From an uncultured bacterium (GTDB lineage: Bacteria; Bacillota; Clostridia; Christensenellales; HGM11417), in assembly GCA_905215695.1 (NCBI GenBank), contig CAJMQN010000003.1:124001-188000 (forward strand): a stretch of 64,000 nucleotides of DNA, in the 5' to 3' direction. The stretch's first letter is position 1, and each line of letters opens with the position of its first letter. Below the pieces are notes generated by a model. The model ran no database searches and was not told the DNA's origin. It was given only the letters and a program-made list of their open reading frames with translations. Position numbers and translations under genes: made by a program. Positions 54,649 to 62,963 of this stretch are shown piece after piece.

Positions 54649-55961
54649 AAAAATATCGAAAATTTGTCCTTGCGGGCAATCTGTGTCTCGTATGTCTGGC
54701 GTTTGCGGCGGTCGCGCCTATCGGACTGCGCGCGGCAAACCGGATTTTTCTGTCCGGCGGCGCGCAGATTGTCTATGAGAATACGGGCGAGGTGACCCGT
54801 CCCGACGATGAAACGCTCGCTGAACAAAAGGCGCAGCTCGAGAGCGCCGGACTTGTCGTGAGCGAGGACGGGACGGTCACTTTGCTCAACAATACGGGTT
54901 CGATGGGCGGCTCGGCGGAGCAGGTCAGGTCAATGCGGGAGGGACTCTTGACAAGCGGCATTCTCTCTTACTGCAAATACGAGGGCTCGGTCTGTACCGT
55001 CATGAACGAACTTGTCGCGATTCTCGATTTTTCGGGGTACTACATTCAGGCTTTTTCGGAGAACTGTCTGGACGGACTGAAGGACGCAATCTTCGGAAAT
55101 TGGAGCGTGAGTTTTGACAATGTAACCGTCCCCGTCTATGATTCGGTGACGGGCGCGGCGCTCGCCCCGGTCACCGCAAGTTTTTCGCAGGGCGGCTATG
55201 TCATCGGCGGAACGCGCTCGGCGCGCTACTCTCTGCGCGTGGTTCTTCCGAACATCGGCGCGGAGGTGTTCATGTTCGGGGAGAACAGTCTCAATTTCCC
55301 CAACATGGGGGCGCCGACCAATCTCGCAATCGACATTAGCAACCTCGCGCTGAAACGCGTGGACGGTAAAATATTGGGTATTGACCTGCATCCGTATGTG
55401 TTCGGCGCGGCGGCGTGGCAGAACGGTAAGCCGAACCATATCCATTTTATCGGGAGCGAAGACAATCAGCTCGAATATGCGATGTCCGCATCGCTTTCGC
55501 AGTTGGATATCATCGACCTCGCTGTGCTCGGCGCGGATCTGAACGTCGAAATTTTTTCCAAGCCGCGAAAGGGCGAGGTGTTTACCCAACTCGCCGTGGG
55601 AATGACGAAGTCGAGAGGGGAGGGCGCTCTCACCCTTCGCGTGTACGACCTGCCCCATGACGAATTGTCGCCGGACAGGGATGCGGTGGGAATCTTGAAT
55701 CTCGGGCATTGGTTCAAATACGTTTACGGGGAAATTCCCGACGCTACCTTCGAGCATGTCCGGCGGGATTCGGAGAATCAGGTAAACACGGCGGACGTCG
55801 CCGAACTCACGTACGATTGGGAGGGCATCGACCAAAACGGTACCGTCACGCACCGCGCATACTGCCGGCACAGCGGCGAAGGGACGACGGGCGCGGAGAT
55901 CGGTTGGTTCGAACGCGGTCAGCGTTTCTTCCGCCCGGACGGGACGCAGATTGTTCTGTAA
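54645..55961 (+). CDS. Exported protein of unknown function
   Basis: A 438-residue protein with an N-terminal signal or anchor (KFVLAGNLCLVCLAFAAVAPIGLRAA). The rest is beta-rich with no motif I know; segments include VSFDNVTVPVYDSVTGAALAPVT, NFPNMGAPTNLAIDISNLALKRVDGKI and LRVYDLPHDELSPDRDAVGILNLGHWFKY. The ATGA overlap with the signal-peptidase gene ties it to the TasA-like system, perhaps as an anchor or minor subunit. It may be specific to a small group of Clostridia. Confidence 0.6.
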   Translation: MKKYRKFVLAGNLCLVCLAFAAVAPIGLRAANRIFLSGGAQIVYENTGEVTRPDDETLAEQKAQLESAGLVVSEDGTVTLLNNTGSMGGSAEQVRSMREGLLTSGILSYCKYEGSVCTVMNELVAILDFSGYYIQAFSENCLDGLKDAIFGNWSVSFDNVTVPVYDSVTGAALAPVTASFSQGGYVIGGTRSARYSLRVVLPNIGAEVFMFGENSLNFPNMGAPTNLAIDISNLALKRVDGKILGIDLHPYVFGAAAWQNGKPNHIHFIGSEDNQLEYAMSASLSQLDIIDLAVLGADLNVEIFSKPRKGEVFTQLAVGMTKSRGEGALTLRVYDLPHDELSPDRDAVGILNLGHWFKYVYGEIPDATFEHVRRDSENQVNTADVAELTYDWEGIDQNGTVTHRAYCRHSGEGTTGAEIGWFERGQRFFRPDGTQIVL

Positions 55962-55991
55962 AAAAATTTTTAATTACCCTATGCTAACTTG

Positions 55992-56020
55992 TTGACAAAG
56001 TAAAAAGAATGATTTATAAT
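55992..56020 (+). promoter_or_regulatory. Consensus SigA promoter of feoAAB
   Basis: TTGACA (55992-55997), 17 bp, TATAAT (56015-56020): both hexamers are perfect. A hairpin AAAAGAG / CTCTTTT (56028-56034 / 56046-56052) follows in the leader. Confidence 0.85.
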
Positions 56021-56065
56021 ACCATCGAAAAGAGTTGTGTGACAGCTCTTTTCTTTTGGCAAATA

Positions 56066-56081
56066 GTTAGCTATTGCTAAC
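56066..56081. promoter_or_regulatory. Candidate DtxR/IdeR-type operator in the feo leader
   Basis: GTTAGC-TATT-GCTAAC is a perfect 6-bp inverted repeat with a 4-bp spacer and matches the TTAGGTTAGSCTAACCTAA-like core of the DtxR family in part. A single half-site (ATGCTAAC) also lies just before the -35. Confidence 0.6.
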
Positions 56082-56123
56082 CAAAAAAAGTATCAAACGC
56101 CCGGAGTGAGGGAAAGGAGAACC

Positions 56124-56339
56124 ATGATGCCGCTTATCGTAGCGCCCACGGGAAAGGATTTGAGAGTGACCAAAGTCTCCGCCGACGAAAAGACGAGGCG
56201 GCACCTTGAGAATCTCGGGATCCTGACGGGGGCAAAGATTGTGACGCTCTCGGAGAGCAACGGAAACGTTATCCTGAAAATCAAGGACGGACGTCTCGCA
56301 CTTGACAGGCAGCTCGCCATGAAAATTTTTGTCGCGTAA
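56124..56339 (+). CDS. feoA: FeoA family protein (first copy)
   Basis: A 71-residue SH3-like FeoA protein (VTKVSADEKTRRHLENLGILTGAKIVTLSESNGNVILKIKDGRLALDRQLAMKIFV). FeoA is a small cytoplasmic partner that modulates the FeoB iron channel. AAGGAG precedes paired ATGs at 56124/56127. Tandem FeoA genes are common in Clostridia. Confidence 0.92.
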   Translation: MMPLIVAPTGKDLRVTKVSADEKTRRHLENLGILTGAKIVTLSESNGNVILKIKDGRLALDRQLAMKIFVA

Positions 56340-56362
56340 ACAATAGTATCGGGAGGTAACGG

Positions 56363-56596
56363 ATGGAAAAATTATTGCAGGGATTCGCACCGCAGGAGCG
56401 GGGGCGGGTCAAGCGGGTGGATGCCGAAGGGAAAATTCGGCGGCGGCTCTTTGATATGGGCGTGACGCCGGGCGCAGAGATTGTCATGCGCAAGACCGCG
56501 CCCTTGGGCGACCCCATCGAGGTGACGCTGCGCGGGTACGAACTCACGCTTCGAAAGAGCGAGGCGCAGACGGTCGTGATGGAGGTGGAGGCATGA
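56363..56596 (+). CDS. feoA: FeoA family protein (second copy)
   Basis: A 77-residue FeoA paralogue (RVKRVDAEGKIRRRLFDMGVTPGAEIVMRKTAPLGDPIEVTLRGYELTLRKSEAQTVVMEV), closer to the classical FeoA pattern than the first copy. The end overlaps feoB by 4 bp, so the two are translationally coupled. Confidence 0.93.
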   Translation: MEKLLQGFAPQERGRVKRVDAEGKIRRRLFDMGVTPGAEIVMRKTAPLGDPIEVTLRGYELTLRKSEAQTVVMEVEA

Positions 56597-58899
56597 AATT
56601 CGCACTCGCGGGGAATCCGAACTGCGGCAAGACGACGCTGTTCAACAGTCTGACCGGCAGCACGGCGCACGTCGGAAACTGGCCGGGCGTGACCGTTGAC
56701 AAGCGGGAAGGCAGCTACAAAAAACTCGCCGAAAAGGTTCAGATTGTAGATCTGCCGGGCATCTATTCGCTCTCGCCCTATACGCCCGAGGAGATTGTCT
56801 CGAGGAATTTTATCCTTGACGAACGCCCGGACTGTATCGTCAATATCGTGGACGCAACCAACCTCGAGCGCAATCTCTATCTCACGACGCAGCTGCTCGA
56901 GATCGACCTTCCCGTCGTCGTCGCGCTCAATATGATGGACGCCGTCGAACAGAACGGGGACAGTATCGATACGGACGCTCTCGAAAAGAGACTCGGCGTC
57001 CCCGTCGTCCCGATTTCCGCGCTGAAGGGAAAGAACACCCGCGTACTCATGGAGCGGGCGTATGAGTCCGCCCGCAGACAGAGAAAGGGATTCTCCGTGC
57101 TCACATCGGGGCGCCTCGGTCGATTGGTCTCGGCAGCCGAGGCGGAACTCGCCGAAACGGGCATTGAGAACCCTCTCTTCCATGCGGTCAAACTCGTGGA
57201 AGGGGATTCTTTGGAGACGGAACGCTATCCCGCGGCGGCAAAGAGCGTCGCCGCGCGCAAGGCGGAATTTGCGGCGGACGAATTCGGCGGCGACTTCGAG
57301 GCTGCGGTAGCGGACCAGCGCTATCAATACATATCCGAACACTTCGCCCGCGTTCTGAAGAAAGCGGTGCGAAAGGAGGGCATGACAAAGTCCGACCGCA
57401 TCGACCGGGTGCTCACGCATCGGATTTGGAGCATTCCCATCTTTCTCATTATCATGCTTTTGGTATTTCACTGTACCTTCAGCGAGAATTTTCTTCTCTT
57501 AAAGACCTTCGGCGTGGACATCTCGGGCAGTGAGACAGCGACGGCAATCTTTTGGCCGGACGCCGAGGCGAAAGCGGAGGACATCTTGGGCGGCGCGGAG
57601 GAAGAATCCGAAACCGTTGCAGGCGCCGAAGAGACGGCTGCGGAAGAGGAATCAGAGCCCCTCGGCATTCCTTCGCCGGGCGTATTTTTGCAGAGCTGGC
57701 TGGGATATCTGACGGACGGTCTGCTGATACCGGGCGTGACGCTCGGACTTGAAAATGCGGGCGCGGCGGACTGGGTGACCGGACTGTTGTGCGACGGTCT
57801 GCTGTCCGGTCTGTCGGCAATCCTATCCTTTCTGCCGCAAATCCTGTTGCTCTTTTTGTTCCTGTCCATTCTCGAGGACAGCGGCTATATGGCGCGCGTC
57901 GCGTTCATCATGGACCGCGCGTTCCGAAAATTCGGACTTTCGGGCAAGGCGTTTATGCCCCTTCTGATGTGCTTCGGATGCGCCGTGCCGGGAATCATGG
58001 CGACCAAGACGTTGGAAAACGAGAAGGAGCGCAGACTGTCCATCTACCTCGCGCCCTTCTTCTCCTGCGGCGCAAAACTCCCCATCTGGCTGGCGTTTGC
58101 GGCGGTCATGTTCGCGGGGCAGTTCGGGACGCTTGTCGTCTATTCGATGTACCTCATCGGAATCGTGGTCGCAATTCTCGCGGCGATTTTGCTCAAAGCG
58201 ACTGCGCTCAAAGGGGATACGCCTCCCTTCATCATGGAACTTCCCGCCTATCACCGTCCGCAGTTCAAGAATACGATGGTGCATCTTTGGGATAAACTCA
58301 AGCACTATCTGGTGAAAGCGGCAACCATCATTGCGGGCTCCATCGTGGTGATTTGGTTCCTCTCGAACTTCGGGTTTGCGTTCTGGCGCGGACTCGTGGA
58401 CATCGAGGACAGCATCATCGGGCAGGTCGGAAACGTCATTAAATATCTCTTCTACCCGCTCGGTTTCGCGCAGGGCGCGGAGGGCTGGAAATTCGTCGTA
58501 GCGGCGTTTACGGGTCTTGTGGCGAAGGAGAACGTCGTCGGCACGCTCGAAGTGCTCTCTTCGGGTGCGGGACTTGACGCCTTCCTATCTGCGCTCTCCA
58601 ATCCCGCCGCCTATTCCTTCATGGTATTCAACCTTCTTTCGGTGCCCTGCATGGCGGCTGTCGCGGCGGCGAGCGGCGAACTTCAGAGCGGCAAAAAGCT
58701 CTGGGGCGCCGTGGGGTTCTGGCTCGCGACTTCATACATCGTCTCCGCCGTGTTCTACTGGTTCGGAACGCTCTGCGAGATCGCATGGTGGGCGGGACTG
58801 CTTGTGGGTGTTGCCGTCGTAGCGTTGATTGTCACGCTCATTCTTCTCCGCGCGAAAGGAATCCTGCGCGGACGCAAAAAAGCGGAATGCGGGTGTTAA
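56593..58899 (+). CDS. feoB: Ferrous iron transporter FeoB
   Basis: A 768-residue FeoB. The N-terminal G domain has GNPNCGKTTLFN, DLPGIYSLSPYTPEE and LNMMD, and a helical domain follows. Two gate regions (FGCAVPGIMATKTLEN and FFSCGAKLPIW) and about eight helices form the Fe2+ path in the cytoplasmic membrane. Residues of about 318-357 form an unusual acidic insert (WPDAEAKAEDILGG, then many Glu) after the first helix. Iron(II) import fits an anoxic habitat. Confidence 0.96.
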   Translation: MKFALAGNPNCGKTTLFNSLTGSTAHVGNWPGVTVDKREGSYKKLAEKVQIVDLPGIYSLSPYTPEEIVSRNFILDERPDCIVNIVDATNLERNLYLTTQLLEIDLPVVVALNMMDAVEQNGDSIDTDALEKRLGVPVVPISALKGKNTRVLMERAYESARRQRKGFSVLTSGRLGRLVSAAEAELAETGIENPLFHAVKLVEGDSLETERYPAAAKSVAARKAEFAADEFGGDFEAAVADQRYQYISEHFARVLKKAVRKEGMTKSDRIDRVLTHRIWSIPIFLIIMLLVFHCTFSENFLLLKTFGVDISGSETATAIFWPDAEAKAEDILGGAEEESETVAGAEETAAEEESEPLGIPSPGVFLQSWLGYLTDGLLIPGVTLGLENAGAADWVTGLLCDGLLSGLSAILSFLPQILLLFLFLSILEDSGYMARVAFIMDRAFRKFGLSGKAFMPLLMCFGCAVPGIMATKTLENEKERRLSIYLAPFFSCGAKLPIWLAFAAVMFAGQFGTLVVYSMYLIGIVVAILAAILLKATALKGDTPPFIMELPAYHRPQFKNTMVHLWDKLKHYLVKAATIIAGSIVVIWFLSNFGFAFWRGLVDIEDSIIGQVGNVIKYLFYPLGFAQGAEGWKFVVAAFTGLVAKENVVGTLEVLSSGAGLDAFLSALSNPAAYSFMVFNLLSVPCMAAVAAASGELQSGKKLWGAVGFWLATSYIVSAVFYWFGTLCEIAWWAGLLVGVAVVALIVTLILLRAKGILRGRKKAECGC

Positions 58900-58937
58900 A
58901 TCCGATTTCGAATATACTCCTTTAGAAAAACGGAAAG

Positions 58938-58972
58938 ACCCCCGCCGGACTGCCGGTCCGCGCGGGGGTTTT
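58938..58972 (+). terminator. Terminator of feoAAB
   Basis: ACCCCCGC / GCGGGGGT outer stem (58938-58945 / 58962-58969) with inner CGGAC / GTCCG pairing, followed by TTTTC. Confidence 0.88.
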
Positions 58973-59007
58973 TCTGTATTTTGAATGTCGCCGACAATTC
59001 GGTTGTT

Positions 59008-60105
59008 CTACACGTTGAATCGGAAGAGGATGACGTCGCCGTCCTTGACCACATAGTCCTTGCCCTCGGAGCGCACCTTGCCCTTCTCCTTTGCGGCGTT
59101 GAAACTGCCGGATTCGAGCAGAACGTCATAGTCCACGATTTCGGCGCGGATGAAACCTTTTTCAAAATCGGAGTGGATTTTCCCCGCCGCTCCGGGCGCT
59201 TTTGTGCCCCGTTCGATGGTCCAGGCGCGGGTCTCTTTCTCTCCCGCGGTGAGGAAACTGACGAGTCCGAGCAGAGTATAGCAGGCGCGCACGAGCTGGT
59301 CAAGCCCGCTCTCCTTGATCCCGAGTTCCTCAAGGAACATTCCGCGCTCGTCTGCGGGGAGCTTGGTAAGCTCCTCCTCGATTTTGGCGCAGAGGGTGAT
59401 GACCTGCGCGTGTTCGCGCTCGGCGAATTCGCGCACGAGTTTGACATAGGGGAGATCGTTTTCCTCTTTCCCGAGGTCGTTCTCGCCGATATTCGCGGCA
59501 TAGACGACGGGCTTTGCAGTGAGAAGGAAGAGGGATTTGACAAACTCTTTTTCGTCGTCGGAGAACTCCATGGAGCGGACGGGAATTTCTTTTTCGAGTC
59601 CGTCTGCGATACGTTGCAGCAGCTCGGCTTCCTCGGCGTACTTCTTGTCTCCGGTTTTTTTCATGTTTTTCGCCTTGTCGAGCCTGCGCGAAATGAGTTC
59701 GAGGTCGGAGAGAATGAGTTCGAGGTCGATGGTCTTGATGTCGCGGACGGGGTCGACGCTCCCGTCGACGTGCGTGATATTGTCGTCCTCGAAACAGCGG
59801 ACGACGTGCACGACGGCGTCCACCTCGCGGATATGGGAGAGGAACTTGTTTCCGAGTCCTTCGCCCTTGCTTGCGCCGCGCACGAGTCCGGCGATATCGA
59901 CGAATTCGATGGTCGTATGGACGATTTTTTTGCAGTTGTAGAGGGCGGCAAGTTTATAGAGTCTGTCGTCGGGCACGGCTACGGTGCCGACATTGGGTTC
60001 AATGGTACAAAAAGGGTAATTGGCGCATTCCGCGCCCGCCTGCGTAATCGCGTTGAAGAGCGTACTTTTGCCGACGTTCGGGAGACCCACAACACCTAAT
60101 TTCAT
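59008..60105 (-). CDS. ychF: Redox-regulated ATPase YchF (Obg family)
   Basis: A 365-residue YchF. G1 GLPNVGKSTLFNA, DIAGLVRGASKGEGLGNKFL and the C-terminal TGS-like domain with VVKDGDVILFRFNV are typical. It is an ATPase that binds ribosomes and takes part in stress and translation control. The ATG at 60105 is chosen over an upstream frame because GCGAGGA lies before it and a promoter sits 31-59 bp upstream. Confidence 0.96.
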   Translation of the reverse strand: MKLGVVGLPNVGKSTLFNAITQAGAECANYPFCTIEPNVGTVAVPDDRLYKLAALYNCKKIVHTTIEFVDIAGLVRGASKGEGLGNKFLSHIREVDAVVHVVRCFEDDNITHVDGSVDPVRDIKTIDLELILSDLELISRRLDKAKNMKKTGDKKYAEEAELLQRIADGLEKEIPVRSMEFSDDEKEFVKSLFLLTAKPVVYAANIGENDLGKEENDLPYVKLVREFAEREHAQVITLCAKIEEELTKLPADERGMFLEELGIKESGLDQLVRACYTLLGLVSFLTAGEKETRAWTIERGTKAPGAAGKIHSDFEKGFIRAEIVDYDVLLESGSFNAAKEKGKVRSEGKDYVVKDGDVILFRFNV

Positions 60106-60135
60106 GAAAAATCCTCGCTTGGTTTGTTCCCTACT

Positions 60136-60164
60136 ATTATAGGGGAAACCCGTGAAAGTGTCAA
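60136..60164 (-). promoter_or_regulatory. SigA promoter of ychF
   Basis: On the minus strand TTGACA (60164-60159), 17 bp, TATAAT (60141-60136). Confidence 0.85.
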
Positions 60165-60215
60165 CGCGATTGACCCCCGTACGCGAAATTTCCCCGTCCT
60201 TTCCGTCTTCCCGGC

Positions 60216-60959
60216 TCACAGCAGGGGCGCGTGTTTTTCGACGAGGTATTTGTGGTAGCGGCGGGGCATATAGTTAAACATCTGCCGCAGATTTTTCCGT
60301 TCCTCGATATTGACGCTCTTGCAGTAGAGCGCGAACAGCCGCTGAAAGCTCTCCTCAGTCTCCGAGAGATAGACTTTGAGTTCCCTGTCGTAGCCGTAGG
60401 TATAGGTGTTTTTGCCGTCGTAGATACCGAGGATATTCCGCCTGACGTCGTGAATGAGAAATTTCTCATTGTTGTACCGCGTGCGGAAGTGGGGCAGAAG
60501 GAGCGCGGTAATATCGTGGTCGGGTTCGTACCGTGCGTAGAGTACCCCCTCCGTGTTTTCCTGAAAACGGAGAAAACCCTTGAATCGATGCACCTCGACG
60601 CCCACCTTATAGACGAGTTCGCGGAAGTCGATGACGGCGGGGGAAGCGAGCATATATTTGGCGTCCCTGCCGTGCGCGAGGAGTTCGCGGATGTAGCCGA
60701 AGGCAATATCCCCGCGCTCGGGCACGCTCGCGCAGAGTGCCTGCGAAATCTCCCGCAGAACGGGTGCGCCCCCGATTTTTTTGAGCTTGGCGCGCACCCG
60801 CGCCGCCCTGCCGAGGTCGGTGGGAATGCGCACGATTTCGCTCTCGAAGTCCGGCTGAAAATCGTCGCAGAAAAACCTTGGCGCCGCCTTTCTCGCATAC
60901 GCCTCGAATACCGCCGTATAGAAACCGTCCGCCGTGCGGTCATAGACAAAGATTTGCAT
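60216..60959 (-). CDS. TIGR03915-type putative DNA repair protein
   Basis: A 247-residue protein that begins MQIFVYDRTADGFYTAVFEAY, the typical start of the TIGR03915 family. Further family segments are VIDFRELVYKVGVEVHRFKGFLRF and LLLPHFRTRYNNEKFLIHDVRRNILGIYDG. The biochemical role is unknown; it is always paired with the TIGR03916 radical SAM protein. It begins one base after that gene ends, with TTGAGATG overlapping the stop region. Confidence 0.88.
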   Translation of the reverse strand: MQIFVYDRTADGFYTAVFEAYARKAAPRFFCDDFQPDFESEIVRIPTDLGRAARVRAKLKKIGGAPVLREISQALCASVPERGDIAFGYIRELLAHGRDAKYMLASPAVIDFRELVYKVGVEVHRFKGFLRFQENTEGVLYARYEPDHDITALLLPHFRTRYNNEKFLIHDVRRNILGIYDGKNTYTYGYDRELKVYLSETEESFQRLFALYCKSVNIEERKNLRQMFNYMPRRYHKYLVEKHAPLL

Positions 60960-60960
60960 C

Positions 60961-62178
60961 TCAAAGTTCCCCCGTCAACGCGCTGTAGCCCGCCTCGAAG
61001 AGACTTGTTTGGGTGTATTCCGCGAGGAAGTCCTCCGAAAGGAGCGCCGCGCCCTCGAATTTCCCCTTGGCGGTCAGAAAATGCCTCGCGCGCTTGAGGG
61101 GTACGCGCATGCGCAGGAGATCCGAAAAATCGAGCTTTTTAAACCGCCGGGCATTCATGATTTTGCCCGCGGAGCGGATCCCGATTCCGGGGACGCGCAC
61201 GAGCATTTCGAGGGGGACGGTGTTGACCTCGACGGGGAAGAGTTCGGGGTGTTTGAGCGCCCAAAAGCTCTTGGGGTCGAGACCGAGCGGGAAATTTTCT
61301 CCGGGCGCGAGCAGCTCGTCCGCGCTGAAATTGTAGAACCGCAAAAGCCAGTCCGCCTGATACAGCCGGTGCTCGCGCGCCTTTTCCTGCGACTTTGCGG
61401 GGAGCAAAGAATTGACGTTGTCCGGGGTGAGGAGGAACGCGGAATAATAGACCCGCTTTAAAGAAAATTTGCGGTAGAGCGCGTCCGAGAGGGTGAGTAT
61501 GGCGTCGTCCGTCTCCGAAGACGCGCCGACAATCATCTGCGTGGTCTGTCCGGCAGAGAGTCCGCGCGCGCTCTTCGCCCGTTCTTTCGCGCCCTCGGCG
61601 AGCGCCGCCATGGGGGTGAGAATGGACTCCTTGCGCTTCTGCGGCGCAAGAAGCCTGAGACTGCGCTCGGAGGGCAGTTCGATATTGAAACTCATGCGGT
61701 CGGCGTAAGAAGAGCCGAGCTGCACGAGCCGTTCGTCGCTCCCGGGAATCCCTTTCAAATGGATATAGCCGTTGAATTTATATTCTTCCCGCAGAAGTTT
61801 GACGGTGCGGACGAGGAGTTCCATGGTATAGTCGGGATTTTTGAGGACGGCGGAGGACAAAAAGAGCCCCTCGATATAGTTTCGCCGATAAAAACTCATG
61901 ACGAGTTCGCAAAGTTCCTCGGGTGTAAAGCTGGCGCGCGGCTTGTCAAGCTCCCGCCTGTTGACGCAGTAGAGACAGTTGAACGCGCAGTCGTTGGAGA
62001 GGAGCACCTTCAAGAGAGAAACGCATCTGCCGTCCTCGGTAAAGCTGTGGCAGATGCCGCAGGGGGCGGCGTTTCCCATCTGTCCGCGCTTTGCGCCCCG
62101 GTTGCTCCCGGAGGAAGAGCAGGAGACGTCATACTTGGCTCCGTCCGTGAGAATCTGCAATTTATCCGAAAAATCCAT
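60961..62178 (-). CDS. TIGR03916-type DNA modification/repair radical SAM protein
   Basis: A 405-residue radical SAM protein. The cluster motif is NDCAFNCLYCVNRRE (Cx3Cx2C), after a Cys-containing N-terminus (NAAPCGICHSFTEDGRCVSLLKVLL). A helix-hairpin-helix DNA-binding segment (LVRVPGIGIRSAGKIMNARRF) lies near the C-terminus. Family members are presumed to repair or modify DNA. The ATG at 62178 has GAGGG upstream. Two LexA-like boxes frame the promoter, which supports a DNA-damage role. The long frame upstream is antisense noise. Confidence 0.9.
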   Translation of the reverse strand: MDFSDKLQILTDGAKYDVSCSSSGSNRGAKRGQMGNAAPCGICHSFTEDGRCVSLLKVLLSNDCAFNCLYCVNRRELDKPRASFTPEELCELVMSFYRRNYIEGLFLSSAVLKNPDYTMELLVRTVKLLREEYKFNGYIHLKGIPGSDERLVQLGSSYADRMSFNIELPSERSLRLLAPQKRKESILTPMAALAEGAKERAKSARGLSAGQTTQMIVGASSETDDAILTLSDALYRKFSLKRVYYSAFLLTPDNVNSLLPAKSQEKAREHRLYQADWLLRFYNFSADELLAPGENFPLGLDPKSFWALKHPELFPVEVNTVPLEMLVRVPGIGIRSAGKIMNARRFKKLDFSDLLRMRVPLKRARHFLTAKGKFEGAALLSEDFLAEYTQTSLFEAGYSALTGEL

Positions 62179-62191
62179 GTTTTCGCCCTCA

Positions 62192-62249
62192 CAAACAAAT
62201 GTTCTGTACATAGTATAGCACGCCGAAGGCAATTTGTAAACATATGTTT
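62192..62249 (-). promoter_or_regulatory. SigA promoter framed by two LexA/DinR-like boxes
   Basis: Minus-strand promoter: TTTACA (62240-62235), 17 bp, TATACT (62217-62212). Box 1 (62192-62205, plus strand CAAACAAATGTTCT) matches the Bacillus DinR consensus CGAACRNRYGTTYG at 12 of 14 positions. Box 2 (AAACATATGTTT core at 62238-62249) overlaps the -35 and matches 11 of 14. Confidence 0.7.
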
Positions 62250-62270
62250 TTAACTTTTTAGAAATTTTTT

Positions 62271-62299
62271 TTGGCAAATCATGGAAATTGGGGTATAAT
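62271..62299 (+). promoter_or_regulatory. SigA promoter of the small ORF
   Basis: TTGGCA (62271-62276), 17 bp, TATAAT (62294-62299). A palindrome GGTAATGTTACC (62300-62311) follows at the expected start of transcription and may be an operator. Confidence 0.75.
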
Positions 62300-62347
62300 G
62301 GTAATGTTACCCGGGGTGAGGGTGAAATAAAACAAGGGGATAAAGTT

Positions 62348-62575
62348 ATGGACAAAGAGCGAATACGAGAGATGCGAAAGAACTTTTTAAACGGTTTGGC
62401 GGAGACGTTGGGCAAGAGCGCGGGTTTTGCGGAATGCCGGGAGCTGACGAAGGAATTGTCCGAACGCTTTGAGGAGCTGACCTGGAAGGACAGGGTGGGG
62501 GAACTCCCGTGGCTTGCGATTGCGGCGTTCGTGGAGTTGCTCGCGGACAGCGAAGAAGTGCGGATTGTGCTGTAA
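62348..62575 (+). CDS. Small helical protein of unknown function
   Basis: A 75-residue acidic protein (MDKERIREMRKNFLNGLAET and a C-terminal WLAIAAFVELLADSEEVRIVL). It looks all-helical and cytoplasmic and has no motif I know. The ATG at 62348 has AAGGGG eight bases upstream and a good promoter, so it is very likely real. It is divergent from the LexA-controlled gene. Confidence 0.65.
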   Translation: MDKERIREMRKNFLNGLAETLGKSAGFAECRELTKELSERFEELTWKDRVGELPWLAIAAFVELLADSEEVRIVL

Positions 62576-62613
62576 TCTGTCGAAAATGCGCGGAAAAAAC
62601 TCTTTGGATAAGG

Positions 62614-62642
62614 TTGCAATTTGCGCGCGGATGGGTTATAAT
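62614..62642 (+). promoter_or_regulatory. SigA promoter of the SRP RNA
   Basis: TTGCAA (62614-62619), 17 bp, TATAAT (62637-62642), seven bases before the RNA start. Confidence 0.8.
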
Positions 62643-62648
62643 AATAGG

Positions 62649-62914
62649 GCTGTAATATGCGGGGAGCCAGCGGTGCCCTGAACTTGCAATCCGCTATAGC
62701 AAGGCAGAATGCCGCTCGAGGCCTCGTGGGATGAAGGCAGTCCCGGATAAGGAACAGGGATCTTAAGGTCCCATGCAACAGACGACTTTGAACCGTGTCA
62801 GGGCAGGAATGCAGCAGCACTAAGGAGATCCGGCTGTGTGCCATGGGGTTACTTTAAGGGAGTCACCTACCCGGCAAACGCTTTGGCTCACGTTGTCGAA
62901 AGCGGCTTTACAGC
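62649..62914 (+). ncRNA. ffs: Signal recognition particle RNA, large bacterial type
   Basis: About 266 nt. The 5' part GGGGAGCCAGCGGTGCCCTG and TGCAATCCGCTATAGCAAGGC match the Alu-domain region of Bacillus-type scRNA. The apical domain GTGTCAGGGCAGGAATGCAGCAGCA is helix 8 with the GGAA-like/AGCAGC loop bound by Ffh. The ends pair (GCTGTAA / TTTACAGC). The large type with an Alu domain is typical of Firmicutes. Confidence 0.93.
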
Positions 62915-62960
62915 AAAACGAGGCGTTTTCTCAAATGAGAAAACGCCTCGTTTTTTATTT
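62915..62960. terminator. Bidirectional terminator after the SRP RNA
   Basis: An 18-bp perfect stem (62915-62932 / 62937-62954) with AAAT loop and flanking A and T runs. It serves the RNA and the convergent ABC gene. Confidence 0.92.
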
Positions 62961-62963
62961 TGT

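Noticed and set aside
62209..62211. Alternative ATG start for the radical SAM gene at 62211
   Set aside because: It overlaps the -10 box, has no Shine-Dalgarno, and the ATG at 62178 has a good GAGGG.
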